Shown here piece after piece: positions 36,240 through 44,880 of a DNA stretch of 64,000 nt (position 1 is its first letter; every line of letters begins with the position of its first letter). The DNA comes from JAGVPT01 sp964642725 (GTDB taxonomy: Bacteria > Bacteroidota > Ignavibacteria > UBA10030 > UBA8401). A program made the translations under genes and the position numbers. The notes beneath the pieces are model-generated. The model was not told the DNA's origin. It did no database searches and was given only the letters and a program-made list of their open reading frames with translations. The stretch lies in contig CAZXQG010000015.1 of the NCBI GenBank assembly GCA_964642725.1, positions 1 through 64,000 on the forward strand, read 5' to 3'.

Positions 36240-36575
36240 TTATGTTGCCGGCGTTTCAATTTCACCGACTTTGTTTACCATGGAAATTGAGCTTCGTTCA
36301 ACTTTTACTTTTACGTTATCCGCAATTTGCAATAAAAGAGTCTTATCTTCAATCCCTACGATTGTCCCGTGAATCCCTCCGGCCGTAACGACCTTATCCC
36401 CTTTCTTCATCGACTCCAGAAGTTTTTGACGTTCCTTTTGTTTCTTCTGCTGGGGACGCATGATCATGAAATAAAAGATCCCGATAATTACTGCAAACAT
36501 TAAAATGGTGGTCGTAAAATCTCCGCCTCCTTGACCGCCTTGCGATGGGGCCATTGCTAGTAATAGTGACTTCAT
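36240..36575 (-). CDS. yajC: Sec translocase accessory subunit YajC
   Basis: The protein has 111 aa with one membrane helix at about 22-42 (TTTILMFAVIIGIFYFMIM), then the family hallmark RPQQKKQKERQKLLESMKKGDKVVTAGGIHGTIVGIED. YajC joins SecD-SecF at the inner membrane to help protein export. In many genomes it lies between tgt and secD; here it follows tgt by 42 bases but ribBA follows instead of secD. The start is ATG at 36575. Confidence 0.95.
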   Translation of the reverse strand: MKSLLLAMAPSQGGQGGGDFTTTILMFAVIIGIFYFMIMRPQQKKQKERQKLLESMKKGDKVVTAGGIHGTIVGIEDKTLLLQIADNVKVKVERSSISMVNKVGEIETPAT

Positions 36576-36617
36576 ACGAGAATACTCCGATAGATAAAAA
36601 TGATAGAAGATATTGGT

Positions 36618-37748
36618 TTATGTGCGAGCAAGATTTGTTTGCATCCGAAAAACAAAATCCTTTTTCCAAAATGAAAAGTCATTGCTAAGAATATGGCTTC
36701 GAGCTTCCTTTACTAACCACAAATAGAATGAGAGATTGTGAAGCGATGCAAGCTGCAACGCGAAGATTTCTTTCGCGTGAAACAGGTGCCGGATATACGC
36801 GCGGGAAAAATTTCTGCAAGCATAGCAAGAACATTCTGCATCTACAGGATCCTTGTCGTTCTTGAATTGCGCATTCGTCATGTTTAGTTTTCCCTGGCGC
36901 GTAAACAGAGTTGCATTTCTGCCGTTCCGGGTTGGAAGGACGCAATCGAACATGTCGACACCGCGCTCAATGCACTCCAGAAGATTCTCCGGAGTCCCCA
37001 CACCCATAAGGTATCGCGGTTTATCTGCGGGGAGCAGCGAGGCACTCAATTCCGTCAATTCATACATTGTTTGAATCGGTTCGCCTACTGCCAATCCGCC
37101 GATCGCATAACCGTCAAAATCCAACGCTGTCAGTGCCTTGGCGCTTTCAATCCGGATATCCCTGTATGTGCTTCCTTGCACTATTCCAAACATCGCTTGC
37201 CGGTGGCCATACAGGGCCGGCAGATTCTTCAACGCTTCCTGACATCTAACTGCCCACCGAACCGTCAGTTGATTCGACCGTTTGGCATATTCGTGATCGC
37301 AGGGGTACGGCGTACATTCGTCCAGCACCATAATTACATCCGAACCGATGGCTCTCTGGATTTCAACTACTTTTTCCGGAGTAAAGAAATGAGTCGAGCC
37401 GTCGAGATGAGACTTAAAAATCACGCCTTCTTCGGAAATCTTTCTCAGGTCTGAAAGACTGAACACCTGGTAACCGCCGCTGTCGGAGAGGATAGGTTTC
37501 TTCCAATTCATAAAGCTGTGAAGACCGCCCATTCTTGTTAAAACGTCTATTCCCGGCCTAAGATACAAATGGTACGTATTGCCGAGAATAATCTGGGCAC
37601 CCAACTCCTCCAGTTCACGCTGTTCAATCGCCTTTACGCTTCCCTGCGTACCGACGGGCATAAAAATTGGCGTCTCGATAACGCCATGGTCGGTTTCGAT
37701 TTTGCCGGCTCGAGCCGACGATTCTCTATTCTCTAACGTAAATCTCAC
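36618..37748 (-). CDS. tgt: tRNA-guanine (queuine) transglycosylase
   Basis: The enzyme exchanges the wobble guanine of GUN anticodons for preQ1 in queuosine synthesis. Landmarks in order: GVIETPIFMPVGTQGSVKAI, GNTYHLYLRPG, LSDSGGYQVFSLSDLRKI (first catalytic Asp), IGGLAVGEP, FDCVLPTRNGRN (nucleophile Asp) and a zinc site CSCYACRNFSRAYIRHLFH. The start is given as the GTG at 37748 (VRFTLENRE). The longer frame from a TTG at 37784 would add 12 residues unlike the family. Length is then 376 aa, normal. First gene of the tgt-yajC-ribBA set. Confidence 0.96.
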   Translation of the reverse strand: MRFTLENRESSARAGKIETDHGVIETPIFMPVGTQGSVKAIEQRELEELGAQIILGNTYHLYLRPGIDVLTRMGGLHSFMNWKKPILSDSGGYQVFSLSDLRKISEEGVIFKSHLDGSTHFFTPEKVVEIQRAIGSDVIMVLDECTPYPCDHEYAKRSNQLTVRWAVRCQEALKNLPALYGHRQAMFGIVQGSTYRDIRIESAKALTALDFDGYAIGGLAVGEPIQTMYELTELSASLLPADKPRYLMGVGTPENLLECIERGVDMFDCVLPTRNGRNATLFTRQGKLNMTNAQFKNDKDPVDAECSCYACRNFSRAYIRHLFHAKEIFALQLASLHNLSFYLWLVKEARSHILSNDFSFWKKDFVFRMQTNLART

Positions 37749-37799
37749 GTAATAAAAGATACGGAATTTACAAAGGCAAGTCAACGCAGAGGAGGGTAT

Positions 37800-37890
37800 G
37801 ATTTTATAATGCCCTCACCTTCTATCCCTCTCTCTGCGGAAAGGGATGGCCTGACGAAGCCCGGACAGGGTGATGGTGTCGAAGCAAATC
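37800..37890. repeat. Degenerate intergenic repeat
   Basis: The text 'ccctctctctgcggaaaggg' followed by 'ggacagggtgatggtg' resembles the widespread intergenic elements with CCCTCTCC...GGAGAGGG arms. It lies between the tgt start and the convergent end of the oxidoreductase gene. Only one copy is in this window. Confidence 0.35.
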
Positions 37891-37903
37891 TCCGAATTCC
37901 GCC

Positions 37904-39025
37904 CTAAGCGAAGAGCAGCTTTTCTACATAACGAGCAATCGCGGGGGAGGCGGTTAATCCCGGGGATTCGATTCCAATTAAATTCACGAACCCTTCAAGC
38001 CCTCGTTCTTTTTCATGGATTATCACAAAATCGTTTGCCAGACCCTTCTCCATTTGAAGCTTAGGCCGGATGCCGCACATGTCGGGAGCGATGTCTTCAT
38101 TACGAACCGCTGGAAGTATCTTTTGAATGGATTGTAAAAAGATTGTTCGTTTCTCTTCCGAAACCGAATAGTCCAGCTTGTTCTGCGCGAGGTATTCCAC
38201 ATCGGGACCGAATTTCAATCTGCCGCCGAGGTCAAGCAGCGCATGAACACCGAGACTGTCTTGGGTTGGAACAGGATACACAAGCCGTGAAATCAATGTT
38301 GCTTTCGATGAGGAAATTGTGAAGTACGAACCTTTGCAAAAGTGCAGCCGGTATCCCGCTTTGTCAATATCAATTCCAGTCATTGCAGCGATACGGTCTG
38401 AAAACAACCCTGCGGCATTGACGACTTTCTCCGCTGTGATTCTGCTTATCGTTCCCGATTCATTGATTGTAAGGATATATCCAGCGGACGTCTTGTCGAT
38501 TCCAATCACTTCGCAACGATGTTGAACGGCTGCTCCACAGCGATCGGCGCTGCGAAAGAAATAATCCATCAAACCGTGGGCACTGATAATTCCAGTGCGG
38601 GGCGAAAGTAATGAGCCGAAGGTTCGTATGTTCGGCTCCAGGCGTTGAGTCTCACCGGCATCGAGCGGCAGCAACTCCACTCCGTTTTTCGCCGCGTTGT
38701 TTGCAATCCCCTCTAACTTTGGCAGCTCTTCGGGCGAACCGGCGCTTATTATTTTTGTAATTTGAGCATGAGGAATATTGTGCGTTTTACAAAGCGTGTA
38801 GAGCTCTTCCCGCCCGTCAACACAGAGCGTAGCCTTCAAGCTTCCGGGATGATAGTAGATCCCTGCATGAATCACTTCACTGTTCCGGCTCGACGTTTCC
38901 ATTCCATATTTATCATTTCTTTCTAACACGGCAATGTTGGGATGCCGCTCCGAAAACCGCGCTGCAATTGCCAAACCGACGACGCCGGCGCCAATAATTG
39001 CAATTTCAAAATCAGTAGAAGGCAA
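37904..39025 (-). CDS. FAD-dependent oxidoreductase, L-2-hydroxyglutarate oxidase-like
   Basis: The protein has 373 aa. The N-terminus has the dinucleotide-binding motif IAIIGAGVVGLAIAARFSER, followed by the family-specific TSSRNSEVIHAGIYYHPGSLKATLCVDG, which is characteristic of LhgO/L2HGDH-type flavoproteins. Later landmarks are SPRTGIISAHGLMDYF, VVNAAGLFSDRIAAM and GIRPKLQMEKG, ending NLIGIESPGLTASPAIARYVE. Such enzymes oxidise L-2-hydroxyglutarate to 2-oxoglutarate and pass electrons to the quinone pool or oxygen, a metabolite-repair role. The start is a TTG at 39025, since no ATG is in frame before the Rossmann motif. Confidence 0.9.
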   Translation of the reverse strand: MPSTDFEIAIIGAGVVGLAIAARFSERHPNIAVLERNDKYGMETSSRNSEVIHAGIYYHPGSLKATLCVDGREELYTLCKTHNIPHAQITKIISAGSPEELPKLEGIANNAAKNGVELLPLDAGETQRLEPNIRTFGSLLSPRTGIISAHGLMDYFFRSADRCGAAVQHRCEVIGIDKTSAGYILTINESGTISRITAEKVVNAAGLFSDRIAAMTGIDIDKAGYRLHFCKGSYFTISSSKATLISRLVYPVPTQDSLGVHALLDLGGRLKFGPDVEYLAQNKLDYSVSEEKRTIFLQSIQKILPAVRNEDIAPDMCGIRPKLQMEKGLANDFVIIHEKERGLEGFVNLIGIESPGLTASPAIARYVEKLLFA

Positions 39026-39116
39026 TGGGATAACCGCAGAAAAAGTATTTGGAAATGTTTAAGATTTTGTGAATAGAAAATTCACCAAGCAGCTATTCTT
39101 CTGAATTCCTGCCAAT

Positions 39117-39779
39117 TTATGGAGAAAGTCTTTCAATCTTCCAGGTTTTGTTTTTCCTGAGAGAATAGCGAAAGCGGTCGTGCAATCGATTTTGCCTTCC
39201 CTGCCAAAATTCAATTTCCGTAGGCGCAACTCGATAGCCTCCCCAGTTTGGCGGAAGCGGAATTATTTTGTTCCGGTATTCAATTGTCAATTCTTTGACT
39301 CTTTTTTCGAGAAGCGTTCTGCTCACAATGATCTCGCTCTGCTTCGATGCCAGCGCTGCAATTTGACTTCCGGCTGGACGCGACTGGAAATATTCTTCCG
39401 ATTCTTCCCGCGGCACTTTTGTCACCGCCCCGATAATACGGACCTGACGTTCGGGTTCAATCCAATGGAAAACCAGGGCAGCAATCGGATTGGAGGATAA
39501 TTCCCTCCCCTTCCGGCTTTTGTAGTTGGAGAAGAAAACAAACCCCTTGTCATCGAATTTTTTCAATAGAACAACTCGTGCAGACGGTTTCCCGGCTCTC
39601 GTTGCGGTCGCAAGAGTCATCGCGGTCGGTTCGGGAAGGTTTGCTTCGATCGCCTGGATAAACCATTTTGTAAATTGTTCAAATGGATTCCGTTCAAGTT
39701 CACTCTCTGTTAAACCGGCAAATGTGTATTCTTTTCGAAGGTGAGAAATCGAAATTGTTTTATTAATTCTACTTTTCAT
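39117..39779 (-). CDS. pdxH: Pyridoxamine/pyridoxine 5'-phosphate oxidase
   Basis: The protein has 220 aa and makes pyridoxal phosphate with FMN. The FMN and substrate segments are clear: PTAMTLATATRAGKPSARVVLLKKFDDKGFVFFSNYKSRKGREL, ALVFHWIEPERQVRIIGAV, SRPAGSQIAALASKQS, and the C-terminal PPNWGGYRVAPTEIEFWQGRQNRLHDRF with its substrate-binding RLHDR. Every conserved block of PdxH is present. It stands as a single gene between the oxidoreductase and the AlkD-like gene, all on the minus strand. Confidence 0.97.
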   Translation of the reverse strand: MKSRINKTISISHLRKEYTFAGLTESELERNPFEQFTKWFIQAIEANLPEPTAMTLATATRAGKPSARVVLLKKFDDKGFVFFSNYKSRKGRELSSNPIAALVFHWIEPERQVRIIGAVTKVPREESEEYFQSRPAGSQIAALASKQSEIIVSRTLLEKRVKELTIEYRNKIIPLPPNWGGYRVAPTEIEFWQGRQNRLHDRFRYSLRKNKTWKIERLSP

Positions 39780-39903
39780 CGTTTCAACCTAAAGAACGAA
39801 TGTTCGGATTATTGAAAGACTTCCTCGCGCCGTTTCCGATATTATATCTTGTATTGAACCGCAAGGAACGCTGAGGTCGCATTGTTTTGAGAAACGGCAT
39901 TGC

Positions 39904-40617
39904 CTAACGCAGCCGGGCTTGGAGCTTCTTATTTCTCAGTTCCCGTAAGGCGTCCGAAGCGATCCATTTTGCTGTATGCGAATCAATACGCGCAATTTTG
40001 ATTGCTGATCCAATCGCTTTCTTATTCAAATATATATTTCGTTTTCCGATCTGCCTCAGAGCCCAATTGACGGCTTTTCTGACAAAATTTCTCTTATCGC
40101 TGCATTGTTCTTCGATAAGCGGTAAAAACTTCTCAAAAACGGAATGATCGGCTTTTTTATCGTGAACCGATAGCGCTGCCATGAGTACGAATCCTGCCCG
40201 TTTAACGAACTCTTCTTGGCGTCTGCTCCATTGAATTGCTTTCTTTTCCGCATATTTTGTTTTGTCAAAAAGAACGCTGCAGCATTGATCACATACGTCC
40301 CACGAGTCAAAATCTTTTGCCCATCGTTCCATTTGCCTTTGTGTGACCTCATTTGGATCGTCGATAAAACTCGCCAACAATCTCGCTTCATGAAACCCGC
40401 TATCCCATAACCTCAATGCCAGGCGATGGTTTGTGCCAGTTTTCTTGGCAAATTGTCGCAGAGCAGGAATGGAAATGCCGTAAGCTCTTTTTGTTTCAAT
40501 TCCAAACCTGGCCATTCCCGAACGATTTTTTTCGTTGCCGAGGGCTTTCAATTCTTTTAGAATGGTTTGGACGTCATTCATATTTGAATTCCGCGTTCCG
40601 CCTCGCTTGTCATTCAC
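39904..40617 (-). CDS. AlkD-like DNA alkylation repair protein
   Basis: The protein is all-helical with HEAT-like repeats (237 aa as drawn; about 225 if it starts at MNDVQTI, 40581). The family motif is FDSWDVCDQCC at about 105-115, with GISIPALRQFAKKTG before it and VKRAGFVLMAALSVHDK and RNFVRKAVNWALRQIGKRN after. AlkD-type enzymes remove bulky or positively charged alkylated bases without base flipping. The Trp-Asp pair of the WD..C motif is kept, so glycosylase activity is plausible. No alkylation-response partners are next to it. Confidence 0.9.
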   Translation of the reverse strand: MNDKRGGTRNSNMNDVQTILKELKALGNEKNRSGMARFGIETKRAYGISIPALRQFAKKTGTNHRLALRLWDSGFHEARLLASFIDDPNEVTQRQMERWAKDFDSWDVCDQCCSVLFDKTKYAEKKAIQWSRRQEEFVKRAGFVLMAALSVHDKKADHSVFEKFLPLIEEQCSDKRNFVRKAVNWALRQIGKRNIYLNKKAIGSAIKIARIDSHTAKWIASDALRELRNKKLQARLR

Positions 40618-40707
40618 AATAAAGCTGATCTAAACTACCAACTGGAAGATAGAAAGTCAATTGAGGCGCTGAAAGGGCAATGCTGCTTATCCGCGTTTCG
40701 CCGGAGA

Positions 40708-40750
40708 ATAAAAAGAAAAGAGGCAATCCCGTTTGAAGGTATTGCCTCTT
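40708..40750 (-). terminator. Intrinsic terminator after the DinB/SRPBCC pair
   Basis: In the minus direction AAGAGGCAAT pairs perfectly with ATTGCCTCTT around 13 bases and is followed by TTCTTTTTATT. It lies 22 bases after the SRPBCC stop. Confidence 0.85.
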
Positions 40751-40771
40751 TGTGTAAATCTATGAAGACAA

Positions 40772-41209
40772 CTACAAAGTGTTCTCTTCTTGAAAATACT
40801 TCTTTAAAAGAGTCCAGTAATGTTCCCTCCAACCCTCGGCAAACGAAGATGCCTTGGAAGCAGGAACATCGGAATGGACCATTGTCAGTTGTGTCCCGCT
40901 CCCCTTTTTGGAAAACGCCAGATCGAGTGTCGAAGGAGGATAGCCGTCAATCCAGTCCGTGGTTATCCATTCCTGAATAATTCGTTTCCCTGGTACAAGT
41001 CTCAAATTCTTACCAGAGATATATCCATCCCATGCCGAAATTCTTCCACCAACTTTCGGGTCGCAGGTTGCCTTTGCTCCCGTGAAAACCGAGTGTTTCC
41101 GACCATCGACAAAGGCGTCGTAGACTTCGGCGGGAGAGGCCGGAATAATGACTTTTTGCTTTATCACTTTGGTTTGACCTAACTGTTTCTTTGAGGCTGA
41201 ACTCTTCAT
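40772..41209 (-). CDS. SRPBCC-fold protein (AHSA1/START-like)
   Basis: The protein has 145 aa. The AHSA1-type pattern starts IKQKVIIPASPAEVYDAFVDGRKHSVFTG and continues DPKVGGRISAWDGYISGKNLRL, GKRIIQEWITTDW, TLDLAFSKKGSGTQLTMVHSDVP and the C-terminal helix FAEGWREHYWTLLKKYF. The fold makes a hydrophobic cavity and acts as a ligand carrier or chaperone regulator; the ligand is unknown. The gene follows the DinB gene by 18 bases and shares its terminator, so the two form a pair, a common association in Bacteroidota. Confidence 0.88.
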   Translation of the reverse strand: MKSSASKKQLGQTKVIKQKVIIPASPAEVYDAFVDGRKHSVFTGAKATCDPKVGGRISAWDGYISGKNLRLVPGKRIIQEWITTDWIDGYPPSTLDLAFSKKGSGTQLTMVHSDVPASKASSFAEGWREHYWTLLKKYFQEENTL

Positions 41210-41227
41210 GAGAATTAACTTCTTTTA

Positions 41228-41713
41228 TTACCACCAAGGTTCGTCGGCAGTGGGTCCGTAAATCGATGGGAGCTTCCCTCCTGCAATCCGAAGATAGATC
41301 GAGAACTGTCCGCGATGATGAATATGGTCAAACATTGTGAACCAGAGAAGGTTGTTGGTCGGGACCTCCCCAACTTTCTTAGGTCCCACCGGAAACTTTA
41401 TTTTTCGCTTGAACTGTGCTGGAGTCAATTTTTTCAATTTGCGCATATTCGATTTATGAACTCTTTCATAAATCGATATCACTTCCTCGAGAGTTGACGG
41501 AGGAGGAGGGCCCGGTGAAAAATCAATTTTACCTTGCATCGCCCCCGTGATGAGTATTTCGTCGGCGCACATTATCCAGGCAAGCTCGCGAGCGGTCCGA
41601 GATTTTTCGGCGGGCCGCAAATCCAGCTTATCCGTCGGGTATGCTTTGAACACGCGCATCGTCGTCTGGAATTCATTATTCCAGGTGTCTATGAGCATTT
41701 CTTTTTCAGTCAT
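41228..41713 (-). CDS. DinB-like four-helix protein
   Basis: The protein has 161 aa. Helix one is LIDTWNNEFQTTMRVFKAYPTDKLDLRPA; the family motif continues TARELAWIMCADEILITGAM, and the last conserved block is LLWFTMFDHIHHRGQFSIYLRIAGG. Three histidines in DinB proteins usually bind a metal. The HIHHRGQ block supplies histidines, while the first position (usually H in the LAWH motif) is IMCADE here, so metal binding may be altered. These proteins are often thiol-dependent transferases. Partner of the SRPBCC gene downstream. Confidence 0.88.
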   Translation of the reverse strand: MTEKEMLIDTWNNEFQTTMRVFKAYPTDKLDLRPAEKSRTARELAWIMCADEILITGAMQGKIDFSPGPPPPSTLEEVISIYERVHKSNMRKLKKLTPAQFKRKIKFPVGPKKVGEVPTNNLLWFTMFDHIHHRGQFSIYLRIAGGKLPSIYGPTADEPWW

Positions 41714-41879
41714 ATGGAACTCCTTATAACTGTATTATACAACATCGTGGATTAGTCGAAAAGAATTCTTCCAATAGACATCCGATGGGACAATAAAACG
41801 TAATTAAAACTGAAAGAGGGTTGAATCTGAATGCCAGTGTAACAACTCGAGTGTCAACAATAGTTCCTTGAAGTGGGAA

Positions 41880-42935
41880 TCAATGCCAGCGGCCGGCAAT
41901 TGTTGTTCCACATTTGAAGCATTTCCCCGAGATAATGTGGTTAGCCCTAACTTGAAAGCCCCGGCGTTCAACTAATACTTCCCTGCAGGAAGGACAAAAG
42001 GTGTTTTCAGAATCTCCAACTTCCCCGGGCCTATTTCCAGCATACACAAAATGCAGCCCTGCGTTCAAACCGATTTCCCGGGCACTAAGCAATGTATCGG
42101 AGTCAGTATTCTTGTGATCAGTCATCCGATAATCCTGGTGGAATGCCGTAACGTGCCATGGGATATCGGGGGAAACCGAAAAGAGGTAGTCTGCAATATC
42201 CTTAAGCTCTCCTTCCGAATCGTTGAAATCGGGGACGATCAGCGTTACGACCTCAAGCCAGATTTTTCGGTCGTGAACCAATTGAATGGTGTCGAGGACA
42301 TTCCGCAGAACTCCTCCCAACTGGCCGTATGATTTCTGCCTGAATCCCTTCAGATCGATTTTATAAAAATCAATGTACGGCTTGATGTAGTCGATCACTT
42401 CCCGGGTTCCGTTTCCGTTGGAAACGTACGATGTGTAAAGACCAGACTTTTTCGCGAGAGAAAAGATTTCCTTTGCCCATTCGCTTGTGATCAGCGGCTC
42501 GTTGTAGGTACTCGTGACAACTTTTGCTCCTCGCTGAACGGCCAGCTCCACAAAATCTGCGGGTGTCATCGATTCCGGATAAGATTCGGCAAGAGGATCT
42601 CGCAACGCCTGCGACGTTATCCAATTTTGACAATAGCTGCAATGGTAATCACATCCAAGCATCCCGAAGCTGAGTGCTTTGGCTCCCGGAAAGGCATGGA
42701 AGAACGGTTTTTTTTCTATTGGGTCAAGTTGGAGAGATCCCACATAACCAGTTGGGACATAAAGCTTGCCGTCGTGATTGAACCGTACGCGGCAAATCCC
42801 CTCCTTGTTCGGTGGAATCTTGCATCGATGGCCGCAGGCAAAACATTTGACCCAATCGCCCAGCATGGTTTCGTAAAGCTCTCCCACTTTCGTGCGTGCT
42901 GCCAGTATATCTCTTAAAACGACCGCGTCACTCAT
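41880..42935 (-). CDS. amrS: AmmeMemoRadiSam-system radical SAM enzyme
   Basis: The protein has 351 aa. The radical SAM iron-sulfur motif is CDYHCSYC (CxxxCxxC) at about residue 95, preceded by the family-specific N-terminus with CFACGHRCKIPPNKEGICRVR. Other landmarks: PFFHAFPGAKALSFGMLG, STYNEPLITSEW, YKIDLKGF, IWLEVVTLIVPDFND, and a C-terminal cysteine pair set CPSC/CFKCG that looks like a zinc ribbon. Proteins of this group normally occur with AMMECR1 and MEMO domain proteins. Neither is in this window. The reaction in this lineage is not established. Confidence 0.92.
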   Translation of the reverse strand: MSDAVVLRDILAARTKVGELYETMLGDWVKCFACGHRCKIPPNKEGICRVRFNHDGKLYVPTGYVGSLQLDPIEKKPFFHAFPGAKALSFGMLGCDYHCSYCQNWITSQALRDPLAESYPESMTPADFVELAVQRGAKVVTSTYNEPLITSEWAKEIFSLAKKSGLYTSYVSNGNGTREVIDYIKPYIDFYKIDLKGFRQKSYGQLGGVLRNVLDTIQLVHDRKIWLEVVTLIVPDFNDSEGELKDIADYLFSVSPDIPWHVTAFHQDYRMTDHKNTDSDTLLSAREIGLNAGLHFVYAGNRPGEVGDSENTFCPSCREVLVERRGFQVRANHIISGKCFKCGTTIAGRWH

Positions 42936-43298
42936 AATTCACCTGAGTGCAAATATAATGGAGTACGGGCGTGTTTGCAAGCCTTCCATTTTCCCAAAAT
43001 CTCATTGCAAAAAAGAGAAAAATACCTTATGTTTGTTCACTTAAATTTCAACCCATGATAAAGCCAGATGAATTTTGACAGCGGTATCTGCATTCTGAGT
43101 TAGAATGGGGATACTCTTATTCAGCATAAGCACCCTGTTTTTTCAGCGTCAAAAGATCACGCCTGGGCCGATGTTAGATTCATTTTTCTGCAATGCGCCA
43201 GGACGCATTTTTCGTTCTATAATTCCGAAGAGTAGATAATTACGAAATCTCAAATGGCGGGAAATTTTTTCCTGGATGCAGCGATACTGTAAACCGAC
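42936..43298. other. Divergent intergenic region
   Basis: The amrS gene (minus) and the permease gene (plus) point away from each other. No RNA gene, repeat or convincing promoter hexamer pair was recognised here. Confidence 0.4.
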
Positions 43299-44819
43299 AT
43301 GAAAATGACATCAGCCGGGCACCATGAATTCAAACGGGCGCTCAATCTTCTCGATTCAACGACGATTGTTGTCGGATCGATGATTGGTTCAGGCATTTTC
43401 ATCGTCTCATCCGACATAGCACGCACTGTCGGCAGCTCCGGCTGGCTTCTCGTTGCGTGGATCCTTACAGGAGCCATCACGCTCATCGCGGCATTAAGTT
43501 ATGGCGAACTTGCCGCCATGATGCCCCATGCCGGCGGGCAGTACGTCTATTTGCGCGAATCATACGGCTCCCTCGTCGGATTTCTGTACGGTTGGACTTT
43601 ATTTCTTGTCATTCAAAGCGGTACTATTGCGGCTGTCGCAATCGCGTTTTCAAAGTTTACGGGCGTTTTCTTCCCCGGGATTTCTTCCGCGAATTGGATT
43701 CTAAAGCTCGGAACATTCGGCCCCTACACAATGCCGTTTGGTTCGATGGGCCCATACAACGTCGGCTTACACACTCAAAACTTATTTGCGATCTTCTCCA
43801 TTGGGCTACTTACCTGGGTCAACTCAAAAGGAATTCAGGAAGGAAAAATTGTTCAGAATTTTTTCACCTTCACAAAGACCGCTGCTCTTCTTGGATTGAT
43901 TGTCCTTGGATTTATTATCGGAAGAAATGCCGATGCAATCAGCGCGAATCTTTCAAACTTTTGGATTGCGGCATCTTCTCAGACGCAGAACGGACAGCTG
44001 TCTGTCCGTCCGCTTGTTGGGTTGGCTCTTTTTAGCACGCTGGGGGCTGCGATGGTGGGTTCCCTGTTTTCCTCCGACGCATGGAACAACATAACTTTCA
44101 CTGCTGGAGAAGTAATCAATCCCAAAAGAAATGTTCCGCTTAGTCTTGCACTCGGAACAGGGATTGTCACTGTGCTGTATATCCTGGCAAACATTGTCTA
44201 TCTGACCGTGTTGCCCCTTCAAGGTTCGCCGAATGGCGCTACGGTGGCCGAACGCGGAATACAGTTTGCCGCATCGGACAGAGTTGGAACAGCTGCCGCC
44301 CAGGTGATTTTCGGAAGCAGCGGCGCGCTCGTCATGGCTGCCTTTATCATGGTCTCAACGTTCGGATGCAACAACGGCCTTATTCTCGCCGGAGCGCGAG
44401 TCTACTATGCCATGGCGAAAGACAGACTTTTCTTCAAGAATGTGGGAGAATTAAACCTCCATAGTGTGCCGTCAAAAGGCCTTGTTACGCAGGGGATCTG
44501 GGCGAGCGTTCTTTGTCTTTCAGGAACATACAGCGATTTGCTCGATTATGTCGTTTTCGCGGTACTAATATTCTATGTTCTCACAATTTCAGGAATATTC
44601 ATTCTCAGAAAGAAGATGCCGAACGCTGAACGGCCATACAAGGCGTTTGGGTATCCGGCCATTCCGTCACTATATATAGTCGTTGCAAGCCTGATTTGCA
44701 TTGATTTGCTCTTTGTCAGGCCTAACTTTACGTGGCCCGGCCTCATTATTGTGCTGGTGGGGATCCCGGTATACTATTTGTGGAATATTTCGCGGAAAAA
44801 TCTTGATCCATCAACATAA
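43299..44819 (+). CDS. APC-family amino-acid permease
   Basis: The protein has 506 aa and about 12-13 membrane helices. The first helix has the APC signature LLDSTTIVVGSMIGSGIFIVSSDIA, with the unwound GSGIF substrate-binding segment. It continues GGQYVYLRESYGSLVGFLYGW and SSDAWNNITFTAGEVINPKRNVPLSL, both typical of the LAT/SteT-like group of amino-acid antiporters and uniporters. Transport is across the inner membrane; substrate and direction cannot be deduced. It stands 61 bases before hppA on the same strand, so ion-gradient supply and uptake may be co-expressed. Confidence 0.92.
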   Translation: MKMTSAGHHEFKRALNLLDSTTIVVGSMIGSGIFIVSSDIARTVGSSGWLLVAWILTGAITLIAALSYGELAAMMPHAGGQYVYLRESYGSLVGFLYGWTLFLVIQSGTIAAVAIAFSKFTGVFFPGISSANWILKLGTFGPYTMPFGSMGPYNVGLHTQNLFAIFSIGLLTWVNSKGIQEGKIVQNFFTFTKTAALLGLIVLGFIIGRNADAISANLSNFWIAASSQTQNGQLSVRPLVGLALFSTLGAAMVGSLFSSDAWNNITFTAGEVINPKRNVPLSLALGTGIVTVLYILANIVYLTVLPLQGSPNGATVAERGIQFAASDRVGTAAAQVIFGSSGALVMAAFIMVSTFGCNNGLILAGARVYYAMAKDRLFFKNVGELNLHSVPSKGLVTQGIWASVLCLSGTYSDLLDYVVFAVLIFYVLTISGIFILRKKMPNAERPYKAFGYPAIPSLYIVVASLICIDLLFVRPNFTWPGLIIVLVGIPVYYLWNISRKNLDPST

Positions 44820-44880
44820 CGATACACCATCAACAGGGACTCAATATCCTCGCAACTAAAGAAAGGAACTTATCAGAAGC

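Noticed and set aside
37748..37784. TTG start for tgt at 37784
   Set aside because: The extra 12 residues (MTCLCKFRIFYY) do not resemble Tgt N-termini, and the GTG gives the normal VRFTLENRE start.
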